Positions 34,439-42,858 of a stretch of DNA of 64,000 bases are shown here, one piece after another (position 1 is the stretch's first letter; each line of letters begins with the position of its first letter). The stretch lies in assembly GCA_036656615.1 (NCBI GenBank), contig JAVXHY010000007.1, positions 1 through 64,000 of the forward strand, given 5' to 3'. The notes under the pieces were generated by a model. That model saw only the letters and a list, made by a program, of their open reading frames with translations. It had not been told where the DNA came from and made no database searches. The DNA comes from CAUPWF01 sp036656615 (GTDB lineage Bacteria; Bacillota; Clostridia; Lachnospirales; Lachnospiraceae). The position numbers and the translations under genes were made by a program.

Positions 34439-35119
34439 TTATTCTTTCCTCATCTTGTTATGGCTCATTTGTATCCACTCTAACAATTCTTTTGGATTGT
34501 CAACGATACTTGTAGCTTCTGCATGTTCTAGTTCCTCTTTAGAACGAAATCCCCAGGCAACAGAAACCGTAGTCATACCAGCTGCCGCTCCTGTCTTTAT
34601 ATCCACTTCTGAGTCGCCTATATATAGGCACTCCTCCGGCCTTACTTGTAATTGTCTTGCAACAGCCCATGCACCAATCGCATTTGGTTTTCTTGGAATC
34701 TCATCACACTGTCCTTGAATACATTTGAAATATTGCCCCCGAAATATTTCTTTTACTACTTTTACTGTCTGTGCATGTGGTTTATTCGATAATACACCGA
34801 TTTGTATTCCTAGATTTTGTAATTCTTCCAATAAATCAATGATACCTTCATATGGCTTAACACCTCTGTTACAGTTTGCATCAAAAATACGCCCATAAGT
34901 CTCCATTGCCGACTTTCTTCTTAGGAGGTCCACATCCCCTGCGGCACCCAATGCTTTTTCTATAAGCACCTGAGCACCATTTCCCACAAATCGTCTACAT
35001 TCCTCCTTTGAAATAGGTTCAAGCTTCAGTTCTAGAAGTGTCTGATTTACAGAATACGTAATGGACTCCAGCGTATCTGTTAATGTCCCGTCTAAATCGA
35101 AAATACATGCTTTATACAT
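34439..35119 (-). CDS. HAD-superfamily phosphatase, phosphoglycolate phosphatase-like (Gph/PpaX)
   Basis: 226 residues with the HAD motifs in order: FDLDGTLTDT (nucleophile Asp near 8), a helical cap (about 15-85), VLSNKP (motif II), KPNAIGAWAVA (motif III Lys) and YIGDSEVDIKTGAAAGM (motif IV). Substrates of this branch include phosphoglycolate, pyrophosphate and nucleotides, and they cannot be told apart by sequence. It has its own SigA-type promoter. AAAAGGAG precedes the ATG. Confidence 0.9.
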   Translation of the reverse strand: MYKACIFDLDGTLTDTLESITYSVNQTLLELKLEPISKEECRRFVGNGAQVLIEKALGAAGDVDLLRRKSAMETYGRIFDANCNRGVKPYEGIIDLLEELQNLGIQIGVLSNKPHAQTVKVVKEIFRGQYFKCIQGQCDEIPRKPNAIGAWAVARQLQVRPEECLYIGDSEVDIKTGAAAGMTTVSVAWGFRSKEELEHAEATSIVDNPKELLEWIQMSHNKMRKE

Positions 35120-35142
35120 TGATTGTCTCCTTTTACATTCCT

Positions 35143-35171
35143 ATAATATTATGAACCAACGAAAATATCAA
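35143..35171 (-). promoter_or_regulatory. SigA-type promoter of the HAD phosphatase gene
   Basis: TTGATA (35166-35171), 17 bp, TATTAT (35143-35148) on the minus strand, 24 bp before the start codon. Confidence 0.55.
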
Positions 35172-35184
35172 TATATAAATAAAA

Positions 35185-35218
35185 AAAAGATGAAAGAACA
35201 TAAACTCTTCCATCTTTT
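35185..35218 (-). terminator. Terminator of sigG
   Basis: AAAAGATG and CATCTTTT with a further AAGA/TCTT pairing form the stem, followed by a run of Ts on the minus strand, 26 bp past the sigG stop. Confidence 0.82.
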
Positions 35219-35243
35219 ACGGACATTTAGCTATGAAATCTTA

Positions 35244-36026
35244 TTATGGCTCCACCAAATACTGCTTCATTACTTTCAGTGCATTTTTTTCTAGCCTGCT
35301 AACTTGGGCCTGTGATATTCCAATACTATCCGCCACTTCAATTTGAGTCTTTCCTTCATAGAATCGAAGCGTGATAATATAACGCTCTCTTTTATTTAAT
35401 TTTTTCATAGCTGCCTCTAATGATAATTCCTGAACCCAATTCTCTTCTTTATTCTTCTTGTCACTAATCTGATCCATAATATAAAGGGCATCCCCACCAT
35501 CGTTATACACCGGTTCATGGAGGCTCATAGGTACCTGTATCGCATCTAATGCAAATACAATATCTTCTTTGGAAATTCCAATTTCATTCGCGATTTCCTG
35601 TACCGTTGGCTCTTTTAAATATGTTCTCATATAGCCTTCTTTTGCATAGATTGCTTTATAAGCAGTATCCCGCAGTGATCGGCTCACCCGTATGGAATTA
35701 TTATCTCTTAAATAACGTCTGATTTCTCCTATAATCATGGGTACCGCATAGGTTGAAAATTTAACTTGAAGCTCCGTATTAAAGTTATCAATTGCTTTCA
35801 TGAGTCCAATGCATCCTATTTGAAATAAATCATCTGCATTTTCATTGCTATTTGAAAATCGTTTTATTACACTTAACACTAATCTTAAATTACCCTGTAT
35901 ATAGCGTTCTCTGGCTTCCTTATCGCCCTTTTTTATGCGAACAAACAACTCCACCTTTTCTTCACTGCTTAGAAGTGGCAGTTTGGCTGTATTAACACCA
36001 CAAATTTCTACTTTATTAAAAGCCAT
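35244..36026 (-). CDS. sigG: RNA polymerase sporulation sigma factor SigG
   Basis: 260 residues. The N terminus NKVEICGVNTAKLPLLSS is diagnostic for SigG. Region 2 (ERYIQGNLRLVLSVIKRFSN, DDLFQIGCIGLMKAIDNF, FSTYAVPMIIGEIRRYLRD), region 3 (EPTVQEIANEIGISKEDIV) and region 4 (RERYIITLRFYEGKTQIEVADSIGISQAQVSRLEKNAL) are intact. It directs late forespore transcription. In Bacillus sigG follows sigE directly; here a beta-CASP hydrolase gene lies between them. I found no convincing SigF promoter in the 108 bp upstream. GGGAGG precedes the ATG. Confidence 0.97.
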   Translation of the reverse strand: MAFNKVEICGVNTAKLPLLSSEEKVELFVRIKKGDKEARERYIQGNLRLVLSVIKRFSNSNENADDLFQIGCIGLMKAIDNFNTELQVKFSTYAVPMIIGEIRRYLRDNNSIRVSRSLRDTAYKAIYAKEGYMRTYLKEPTVQEIANEIGISKEDIVFALDAIQVPMSLHEPVYNDGGDALYIMDQISDKKNKEENWVQELSLEAAMKKLNKRERYIITLRFYEGKTQIEVADSIGISQAQVSRLEKNALKVMKQYLVEP

Positions 36027-36134
36027 AATAAGAATCCTCCCAGAATTTAATTTCTAGTAAAATGATTCTCACTATGACTTCTTTTTATACGATTTTATCT
36101 TTAATTAAATAAAGTTTTAGTCCTTGACAACCTG

Positions 36135-37742
36135 TTATCTTTCCCATTTATCCGATAGGTTTTGAATTTGTGATTCAAACTTAGCCAAATCCTTATTGGA
36201 CATACCTTCACATTTCAAAATAACATTCATTAATCGTTTTCCGGCCAATACCAAACGATTAAATACTGTAGATGCATGAACTGCTGCAGGTTTTTCAAAT
36301 GCCTTTTTCGCAATTCTGACCCCTTCACTTAGAATGACATTTTGTGCCAAATCTACTTCTGCTCCTGAATAAGGTGCAAAAGCTTCTAACTGTAATTCCT
36401 CTCTAATGGTAGCTGCAAATTCATCTGTTACGGTATCTTCACCATGCACTACAAATACATGCTCTGGCTTTGATTCAAATCCCTTCAACCAAGAAAGCAG
36501 GCCATCTTTATCCGCATGTCCGCTGATTCCCTTGAGATTTTCAATATGAGCACGCACCTCTATCATTTCACCAAAAAGTCTTACACTTGGTGCTCCTTCC
36601 ATTAGCTTACGTCCAAGTGTTCCAACCGATTGATACCCCACAAACAATACCGTACACTCCTCACGCCATAAATTATGCTTTAAATGGTGACGTATCCGTC
36701 CAGCTTCACACATTCCAGAAGCTGAAATAATAACCTTAGGCTTGTAATCAAAATTAATCATTTTCGATTCATCACTGGTGATTGAAAGCTTTAATCCCGG
36801 AAAAACCAATGGATTTTCGCCTTTATTTACCATCTTCATTGCGTCTTCATCAAAACAGTCCTTCATGTTATTTGTAAATACATTTGTTGCTTCAATAGCA
36901 AGCGGACTATCTACATAAACTTGAAAATCCGGGTATTTACTTATTAGATTTTTTTCTTTAATCTCCCTGATAAAATATAACATTTCCTGTGTTCTTCCTA
37001 CTGCAAAAGCAGGAATCACAACATTACCTCCACGATCAAATGTCTCCGATAGTATTCTAGTAAAATCTCCTACATAATCTGGTACTTCTTCTCCATGCAC
37101 ACGATTTCCATAGGTGGATTCTATGACTACATAATCCGCCTCTTTTACAAAACTTGGATCTTTTATAATTGGTTGATTCTTATTTCCTACATCTCCAGAA
37201 AAAACGATTTTCTTCTCCACATCAACTTCCTGAATCCACACCTCAATACTGGCAGAACCCAGCAAATGTCCCACATCCACAAATCTAACCCAAACACCAG
37301 AACATAGTTCTATTTTCTTTCCATAGGGGTATGGCACAAGCAATTCTAATGCATCCAATGCATCCTGCATAGAATAAATCGGCTCGTACAGTTCAGCTCC
37401 TGATCTCTTTGCTTTCCTGTTATGCCATTCTGCCTCAAATTCCTGAATGTGTGCACTGTCAAGAAGCATGATTTTACACAAATCTGTTGTTGCGTGGGTA
37501 GTAATAATCTGTCCTTTAAACCCCCGTTTACACATCAATGGTATTAATCCTGAATGGTCAATATGAGCATGGGTCAAAAGTATATAATCAATTTCGTGAG
37601 GGGAAATCGGTAATTCTTGATTTTCATACAAATCAACACCTTGTTCCATTCCACAGTCAATCAAAATATTTCTTCCATTTGCTTCCAGTAAATGACAACT
37701 TCCAGTCACTTCATGAGCTGCTCCAATAAATGTAAGTTTCAT
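36135..37742 (-). CDS. MBL-fold/beta-CASP RNA metallo-hydrolase
   Basis: 535 residues. MBL motif 2 is THAHIDHSGL (near 55-64); further metal ligands are in DVGHLLGSASIEV, FSGDVGNKNQ and GISGHADKDGLLSWL. The beta-CASP insert runs about 210-400 with IPAFAVGRTQEML and ISASGMCEAGRIRHHLKHNL, and VVHGEDT is the RNA-specificity end (motif C). The last 80 residues are an extra helical tail. Relatives are archaeal CPSF-like and bacterial YsgA-type RNases, so RNA cleavage is likely. It sits between sigE and sigG. The start at 37742 (AAGGAGG 9 nt upstream) replaces a TTG three codons earlier. Confidence 0.9.
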   Translation of the reverse strand: MKLTFIGAAHEVTGSCHLLEANGRNILIDCGMEQGVDLYENQELPISPHEIDYILLTHAHIDHSGLIPLMCKRGFKGQIITTHATTDLCKIMLLDSAHIQEFEAEWHNRKAKRSGAELYEPIYSMQDALDALELLVPYPYGKKIELCSGVWVRFVDVGHLLGSASIEVWIQEVDVEKKIVFSGDVGNKNQPIIKDPSFVKEADYVVIESTYGNRVHGEEVPDYVGDFTRILSETFDRGGNVVIPAFAVGRTQEMLYFIREIKEKNLISKYPDFQVYVDSPLAIEATNVFTNNMKDCFDEDAMKMVNKGENPLVFPGLKLSITSDESKMINFDYKPKVIISASGMCEAGRIRHHLKHNLWREECTVLFVGYQSVGTLGRKLMEGAPSVRLFGEMIEVRAHIENLKGISGHADKDGLLSWLKGFESKPEHVFVVHGEDTVTDEFAATIREELQLEAFAPYSGAEVDLAQNVILSEGVRIAKKAFEKPAAVHASTVFNRLVLAGKRLMNVILKCEGMSNKDLAKFESQIQNLSDKWER

Positions 37743-37810
37743 ATTCCCCAACCTCCTTTTCTCTTATTGTACCACCAAATAATATAATTTGGGATGCTAA
37801 TTTCAATATT

Positions 37811-38554
37811 TTAACATTCATATCGAATTAATTCTCTTCTTAATCTTAACATAATTTTCTTTTCTAACCTAGAAATATAAGATTGTGAAATTCCAAGTAA
37901 ATCCGCAACTTCCTTTTGAGTACGTTCCTCCCCATCCGGCATATTCAATCCAAAACGCATCTCAATAATGGTACGTTCACGACTCGATAATTTGCCAATT
38001 GCTTTATTCAAAAGCTTTCGTTCCACTTCTGATTCTAGATCTTTATATATTGTATCTTCCTCTGTTCCTAAAATATCAGATAATAGGAGCTCATTTCCAT
38101 CCCAATCTACATTTAAAGGTTCATCAATGGATACTTCTAATTTTGTTTTATTATTTCTGCGCAGATACATTAAGATTTCATTTTCTATGCATCTAGATGC
38201 ATACGTAGCCAGCTTAATATTTTTCGTTGGATTAAAGGTATTAATTGCTTTAATGAGACCTATTGTTCCTATAGATATTAGATCTTCCACCCCTATCCCT
38301 GTGTTATCAAATTTCTTAGCTATGTATACCACTAACCGAAGATTATGTTCTATCAGAACCTTTTTGGCATCTTCATCATATTCCGACCCCAAATCTCCTA
38401 TGACTGCTGTTTCTTCTTCCGTTTCTAAAGGTGCCGGCAACACCTCAGAGCCTCCAATGTAATGGATATCCTTCTTTGTTGGAAATATAACACTCCTAAA
38501 ATTCGTTATCATTCTAAACTTAAATTGATTTGGTACTGCAACCTTTATAACCAT
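37811..38554 (-). CDS. sigE: RNA polymerase sporulation sigma factor SigE (pro-form)
   Basis: 247 residues. The first roughly 30 residues are the pro-sequence, ending at HYIGGSEVLPAPL, a stretch shared with Bacillus pro-SigE. Region 2 (EHNLRLVVYIAKKFDN, EDLISIGTIGLIKAINTF, LATYASRCIENEILMYLRR) and region 4 (RERTIIEMRFGL, TQKEVADLLGISQSYISRLEKKI) follow. It drives early mother-cell transcription after cleavage by SpoIIGA, whose gene is 12 bp upstream. GGAGG lies 8 nt before the ATG. Confidence 0.98.
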   Translation of the reverse strand: MVIKVAVPNQFKFRMITNFRSVIFPTKKDIHYIGGSEVLPAPLETEEETAVIGDLGSEYDEDAKKVLIEHNLRLVVYIAKKFDNTGIGVEDLISIGTIGLIKAINTFNPTKNIKLATYASRCIENEILMYLRRNNKTKLEVSIDEPLNVDWDGNELLLSDILGTEEDTIYKDLESEVERKLLNKAIGKLSSRERTIIEMRFGLNMPDGEERTQKEVADLLGISQSYISRLEKKIMLRLRRELIRYEC

Positions 38555-38566
38555 CCTATTATCCTC

Positions 38567-39349
38567 CTAGAATATATCAGGATTTAAAATCATTTGATAT
38601 TCCTTTTCTGTAGAAACACATTGCTCACTCACTCCTATTAGTGGTTCCTTAATCCAACATGTTGTTTCTTTATGTATACACATTTTATCTAGCTTAAATA
38701 TAGGCATCATACCTGTACTTTCTCCAATTGTATGATATGGAATATATCGCATATGCAGGATATTTGAATTGTTCAACACATTTTTTGCTGTTTCTCTGTC
38801 AATAATACACACCGGTTTCCCTGTGAGTTCATCTTGCAAACTATTCCCTGTGTCTAATAAAGCTTCCAATACATGGGCTGTTCCATTCACATATAATGTT
38901 ACCTGATATCTGCATTGATTGATTCTTTGTAAATGAACAATAAACCACCAAATTCCGCTAACCACATAGTAGCTTCCAATTGCAGCCCCAAAAAACAAAC
39001 TGCCAATACGAACATACTGCTGCAAATATTCAAGTACTCCTCCCAATAAAAAAGAGCTGATATAAAGCGTGATAAATGCTTTTAAAAAAGTTCTCTTATC
39101 TTTGATCTTTAATCCTATTTTAATCATGATCGTGTTTACTACCAAATGAAACATTATAAGTTTTATAAATGTATAAGGTACAGGTATGATGATAACAATA
39201 CAGGTCAGCAGAGAACCAGTCAGGCTTCCAAGACAAATATTTCCATGTGTGGCAGTACATTTCAATATTTTGCGGCTAATCAAAAGCACCATATAATCCA
39301 TCATAAAATTAACCAGAAATAACACATCTATATATAACTCATAGTACAT
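38567..39349 (-). CDS. spoIIGA: Sporulation sigma-E factor processing peptidase SpoIIGA
   Basis: 260 residues. The N-terminal half has about five membrane segments (MYYELYIDVLFLVNFMMDYMVL onwards to about 140). The C-terminal half is an aspartic-protease-like domain with the catalytic Asp in EALLDTGNSLQDELTGKPVCI near 165, and FKLDKMCIHKE, LIGVSEQC strands. It cleaves pro-SigE when signalled by SpoIIR from the forespore. The operon spoIIGA-sigE is transcribed from a Spo0A-type promoter. Confidence 0.96.
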   Translation of the reverse strand: MYYELYIDVLFLVNFMMDYMVLLISRKILKCTATHGNICLGSLTGSLLTCIVIIIPVPYTFIKLIMFHLVVNTIMIKIGLKIKDKRTFLKAFITLYISSFLLGGVLEYLQQYVRIGSLFFGAAIGSYYVVSGIWWFIVHLQRINQCRYQVTLYVNGTAHVLEALLDTGNSLQDELTGKPVCIIDRETAKNVLNNSNILHMRYIPYHTIGESTGMMPIFKLDKMCIHKETTCWIKEPLIGVSEQCVSTEKEYQMILNPDIF

Positions 39350-39403
39350 GCTTCACCTTCTTTCTCTTTGGATACTAAATCGATTTGTACTCAAGCAAGG
39401 TTC

Positions 39404-39469
39404 ATTATAAGTGGAGCCATTCAAGAATTTTGTCAGATAGGAACGATAGAATTATAATTTTCTTCGACA
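39404..39469 (-). promoter_or_regulatory. Spo0A-type promoter of spoIIGA-sigE
   Basis: A perfect Spo0A core TGTCGAA lies at 39463-39469 (minus strand). A second, partial box TGACAAA (39429-39435) overlaps a -35-like CTGACA (39431-39436). TATAAT (39404-39409) follows after an unusually long 21-bp spacer. Bacillus spoIIG has the same layout with a 22-bp spacer. Confidence 0.65.
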
Positions 39470-39492
39470 GAATATTGGATAGTTTGCAAAAA

Positions 39493-39518
39493 AAAAGACC
39501 ACCTTTCGGTAGTCTTTT
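39493..39518 (-). terminator. Terminator of ftsZ
   Basis: AAAAGACTACC and GGTGGTCTTTT pair around a GAAA tetraloop-like centre, with a long T-run on the minus strand. It begins 12 bp beyond the ftsZ stop and separates the division genes from spoIIGA. Confidence 0.9.
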
Positions 39519-39529
39519 CTCTTTATGAT

Positions 39530-40750
39530 CTATTGTTTTTTAAAGAAATCCGGTATCTTGATGGATTGCTCTTTTACTTTACTAGATGGTGTACGTGGTG
39601 TCTGCAGCGTTGGTATGGAATTGCTGATTGGTCTTGGTGTATTTGTCGAACCACTCCCAACAAATTTAAAGTCTGGTACCTGCACTGGTGACGAATTTTG
39701 CGATTGCTCATACTCGGGTTCCACTTCATTATATGCTGGAACTGCTGAAACAGGTCTTTGACCTTCTAATCTAGACTTCAGCTTCGATGCGGTTCCTCCA
39801 ACATTATGCAGTCCCGTTGCAATTACTGTAATCGTTGCTTCATCTGTTTTGCTGTCATCATACATAGCACCGAAGATAATATTTGCTTCTTCTCCAGCTA
39901 AATCCTGCACGTATTCTGCTGCATCACTCGCATCCATTAATGTAATATCACCTGAAATATTAATAATAACATGAGATGCCCCAGCTATCGTAGTTTCTAA
40001 TAATGGGCTGGCCACAGCTAACTTCACTGCATCCAATGCTTTGTCATCACCTTTACCAATACCGATTCCAATATGAGCCACACCTTTATCAAACATAACA
40101 GTCTGTACATCTGCAAAATCAAGATTAATCAATGCAGGAACATTAATCAAGTCTGTAATACCCTGAATTCCCTGTTGAAGAACCTCATCTGCTTTTTTAA
40201 GTGCTTCCGGCATAGTAGTTCTCCGGTCTACAACTTCTAATAATTTATCATTTGGAATAACAATTAAGGTATCTACATTTTCTTTTAGTTTTTCAATACC
40301 ACCTAATGCATTATTCATACGGGTCTTAGATTCAAAACGGAAAGGCTTCGTTACAACACCCACCGTTAAAGCACCCATCTCTTTTGCAATCCGCGCTACA
40401 ACTGGTGTTGCACCAGTACCTGTACCGCCGCCCATACCACAAGTGACGAAGACCATATCTGCACCCTTTAGTGCTGCTTGAATCTCTTCAATGCTTTCCT
40501 CTGCTGCCTTCTCCCCAATTTCAGGCTTAGCTCCTGCTCCAAGTCCCTTTGTAAGCTTGTCCCCAATTTGCATAATCGTTGGTGCTTTACATAACTGTAA
40601 TGCTTGTTTATCTGTATTGATAGCAATAAATTCAACACCTGCGATTTGTTCCTCAATCATTCTGTTAACAGCGTTATTACCACCACCGCCAACACCAATA
40701 ACTATAATCTTTGCAGCTGCATCCGATTCATTAGTTTTAATTTCTAACAA
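39530..40750 (-). CDS. ftsZ: Cell division protein FtsZ
   Basis: 406 residues. The GTPase domain has IIVIGVGGGGNNAVNRM (about 10-26), INTDKQAL, the tubulin signature MGGGTGTGATPVVA (near 98-111) and NVDFADV-like NLDFADV (T7 loop, near 203). A variable linker (about 315-390) ends in the C-terminal peptide IKIPDFFKKQ that binds FtsA/SepF. I start at TTG 40750, since AAGGAGG is 8 nt upstream and the sequence MLEIKT then matches relatives; the ATG at 40771 overlaps the Shine-Dalgarno. Its own promoter and palindrome lie upstream. Confidence 0.97.
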   Translation of the reverse strand: MLEIKTNESDAAAKIIVIGVGGGGNNAVNRMIEEQIAGVEFIAINTDKQALQLCKAPTIMQIGDKLTKGLGAGAKPEIGEKAAEESIEEIQAALKGADMVFVTCGMGGGTGTGATPVVARIAKEMGALTVGVVTKPFRFESKTRMNNALGGIEKLKENVDTLIVIPNDKLLEVVDRRTTMPEALKKADEVLQQGIQGITDLINVPALINLDFADVQTVMFDKGVAHIGIGIGKGDDKALDAVKLAVASPLLETTIAGASHVIINISGDITLMDASDAAEYVQDLAGEEANIIFGAMYDDSKTDEATITVIATGLHNVGGTASKLKSRLEGQRPVSAVPAYNEVEPEYEQSQNSSPVQVPDFKFVGSGSTNTPRPISNSIPTLQTPRTPSSKVKEQSIKIPDFFKKQ

Positions 40751-40810
40751 GAGTTTTTCCTCCTTTATCATCCTATTATATTATACTTCCCAAAAACTAC
40801 ATACTTTTCA

Positions 40811-40880
40811 TTATATAGTTCCTTCATTGGCATAATACTACCAATAACTATATAATATAGTCTTTCTCTTAATTAATCAA
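40811..40880 (-). promoter_or_regulatory. ftsZ promoter overlapped by a long palindrome
   Basis: TTGATT (40875-40880), 17 bp, TATTAT (40852-40857) on the minus strand. Arms TTATATAGTT (40811-40820) and AACTATATAA (40846-40855) are perfectly complementary; an inner pair ATTGG/CCAAT lies at 40826-40830 and 40841-40845. The right arm covers part of the -10, so the palindrome spans the -10 to about +35. Confidence 0.6.
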
Positions 40881-40907
40881 TAGAATTTTGCGTATTTTCT
40901 TATTTTT

Positions 40908-41708
40908 TTACTCACTTAGCACACTTTCTTCTGGTAACACCTCTTTTTGAAAACTAATTGACTCACTATTATCCTGATAATTTTCTAAATGTAAGGTTCC
41001 TGGCTGTCCACCCAATCGTTCCAAAATTGGTGGGACCTGTCTCATTCTATCGCCTAGATTTTCATGTCCTAGAAATACACTGGTTCCTCCAAAATATAAG
41101 GATACATCCATATTGGTGCATACAATACGATCCGGAACTAATGCACACTTTTGTGCTGCCTGTGTAACGTCCAGGATATAACTAAATACCTTTTTATCCT
41201 TCACCGGTAATCGTTCATATAGATGGACCTTATTCACTTCTATTCCTTCTATACAAGGTATACCATCCATGACCGCACTTGATTGAACAAGCACCTGTCC
41301 CTCTTTATCAAAATACACATATTGATTATTAAAAATCAGATAACCAACGATGCTCTTTTCATATATTCGAATAGCTATGGTCCAAGGATTCTTCAAGGTA
41401 AGCTCTATCGAATCTACATAAGAAAGTTCCGGCATCTTGCCTAGCTTGTATTTTCCCCATACATAGAGGGAATTAAATGATAACTTATCTTGCTTTACCC
41501 ATTCTACCACATTTTCTTTCGGGCTGTATTCATTTCCCGAAATTTCTATTCGCTGCACATAAAAAATAAGAAGAAAACTAATCACTAGAATTGCAAATGC
41601 CAGCAACATTACTAAATAGCCATAGAAACCAAATTTACGTTTCTTTTTCTTTGGTGCTTTACGATATGCCTCCTCTTCCTCATATTCTTCATATTCCACA
41701 ACTTTCAT
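40908..41708 (-). CDS. ftsQ: Cell division protein FtsQ/DivIB-like
   Basis: 266 residues. A charged cytoplasmic N terminus (YEEYEEEEAYRKAPKKKKRK) precedes one membrane segment (about 29-50), then a POTRA domain (VQRIEISGNEYSPKENVVEWV, LKNPWTIAIRIYEKSIVGYLIFNNQYVYFDKEGQVL, about 50-125) and a beta domain (about 130-230). FtsQ links the FtsL/DivIC pair to FtsZ-dependent septal synthesis. It lies between ftsW and ftsZ, its usual place, but without murG before it. TTAGGAGG precedes the ATG. Confidence 0.9.
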   Translation of the reverse strand: MKVVEYEEYEEEEAYRKAPKKKKRKFGFYGYLVMLLAFAILVISFLLIFYVQRIEISGNEYSPKENVVEWVKQDKLSFNSLYVWGKYKLGKMPELSYVDSIELTLKNPWTIAIRIYEKSIVGYLIFNNQYVYFDKEGQVLVQSSAVMDGIPCIEGIEVNKVHLYERLPVKDKKVFSYILDVTQAAQKCALVPDRIVCTNMDVSLYFGGTSVFLGHENLGDRMRQVPPILERLGGQPGTLHLENYQDNSESISFQKEVLPEESVLSE

Positions 41709-41759
41709 CTACCGTCCTCCTAATATCAACACTTTTGTAACAACAAATCAATTGTTTCT

Positions 41760-42845
41760 TTATTCTATCAGATTTGATACATTTAATACAAGCCCCATTT
41801 CCATTAGCAAAAACATGACCGATGTACCGCCATAACTAATAAATGGAAGTGTAATTCCTGTATTGGGAATGGTATTGGTTACCACAGCAATATTTAAAAT
41901 CACCTGAATCATCAAATGTGCCATTGCTCCCGTTGCAATCAAGGCTCCAAATAAATCCTTGGCATGACATGCAATCAAGAAAAAACGCCAAATCAATATA
42001 AAAAACAAACCTATAATAAATATGGCTCCTACTAACCCCAGTTCTTCACATATAATAGAAAATATCATATCATTTTGGGCTTCTGGTACAAAACCTAATT
42101 TCTGTATACTTGCACCCAAACCTCTTCCAAACAATCCGCCTGATCCAATTGCATAAAGTCCTTGAAGAGTCTGATACCCCTTCTCATACAATTCTGGATG
42201 TTTCCAAATAGCCAAACGTTCCAATCGATAACTTTCCAGGCCCAAAAATGCACCCAAAAAACCTATCCCAATTAAACTCATCCATATAAACTGCCCATAT
42301 CGGGGACTGGCAACAAAAATCAAAATAACAGCAATCCCTAAAATAATAACAGCTGTACTTAGATTACTGGCACCAATCAGTCCTACTATAGGAAGGGTAA
42401 ATAAAATAATTTTAAAAAGTGTGGTAATTTTGTTCATGTTTTTAGCATTTTTTGTAACTATAAAAGCTAAAAATAATATAAGTGCTACTTTTGCAAATTC
42501 AGATGGCTGAAAAGACAATGGACCAAAAGACAGCCATCTTTTGGATCCATTATATTCATCCCCTATAAACAGAACTGCAATGGATAAAATCACTGCCGTG
42601 ATATAGCCAAGCACTGCAAAATATTTCCAAAAATGATAATCTATGTTGGCAATCACATACATCATTGCCAAACCAAGTGCTGTTGCAAATAGTTGCTTTT
42701 TTAAATAGTAAAAAGTATCGTGGAATTTAATTGTTCCGTTGTAAGCACTGGTATGATATAGAATGATCAATCCAATACATACAAGCAACACTACAACCAT
42801 CAAGAGGGTATAATCATAGCCTCTCTTCTTGTTCGGTTTGGTCAC
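41760..42845 (-). CDS. ftsW: SEDS-family peptidoglycan glycosyltransferase FtsW
   Basis: 361 residues with about ten membrane segments. SEDS signatures: NGSKRWLSFGPLSFQPSEFAKVALI (about 90-115), GYQTLQGLYAIGSGGLFGRGLGAS (about 225-250), PEAQNDMIFSIICEELG (about 255-272) and PNTGITLPFISYGGTS (about 325-340). The Asp of the second periplasmic signature, needed for polymerisation, is in place. It works with the septal class B PBPs encoded upstream. The start is probably GTG, with AAGGAG upstream. It is one of two SEDS genes in the window. Confidence 0.94.
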   Translation of the reverse strand: MTKPNKKRGYDYTLLMVVVLLVCIGLIILYHTSAYNGTIKFHDTFYYLKKQLFATALGLAMMYVIANIDYHFWKYFAVLGYITAVILSIAVLFIGDEYNGSKRWLSFGPLSFQPSEFAKVALILFLAFIVTKNAKNMNKITTLFKIILFTLPIVGLIGASNLSTAVIILGIAVILIFVASPRYGQFIWMSLIGIGFLGAFLGLESYRLERLAIWKHPELYEKGYQTLQGLYAIGSGGLFGRGLGASIQKLGFVPEAQNDMIFSIICEELGLVGAIFIIGLFFILIWRFFLIACHAKDLFGALIATGAMAHLMIQVILNIAVVTNTIPNTGITLPFISYGGTSVMFLLMEMGLVLNVSNLIE

Positions 42846-42858
42846 TTACTTTCACTCC

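Noticed and set aside
36027..36134. Possible SigF promoter before sigG (GTATA near 36,089)
   Set aside because: The -35-like GTATA is there, but no -10 with acceptable match lies at 14-18 bp.
37968..38462. 164-codon plus-strand open frame opposite sigE
   Set aside because: It mirrors the sigE coding sequence and lacks a start signal.
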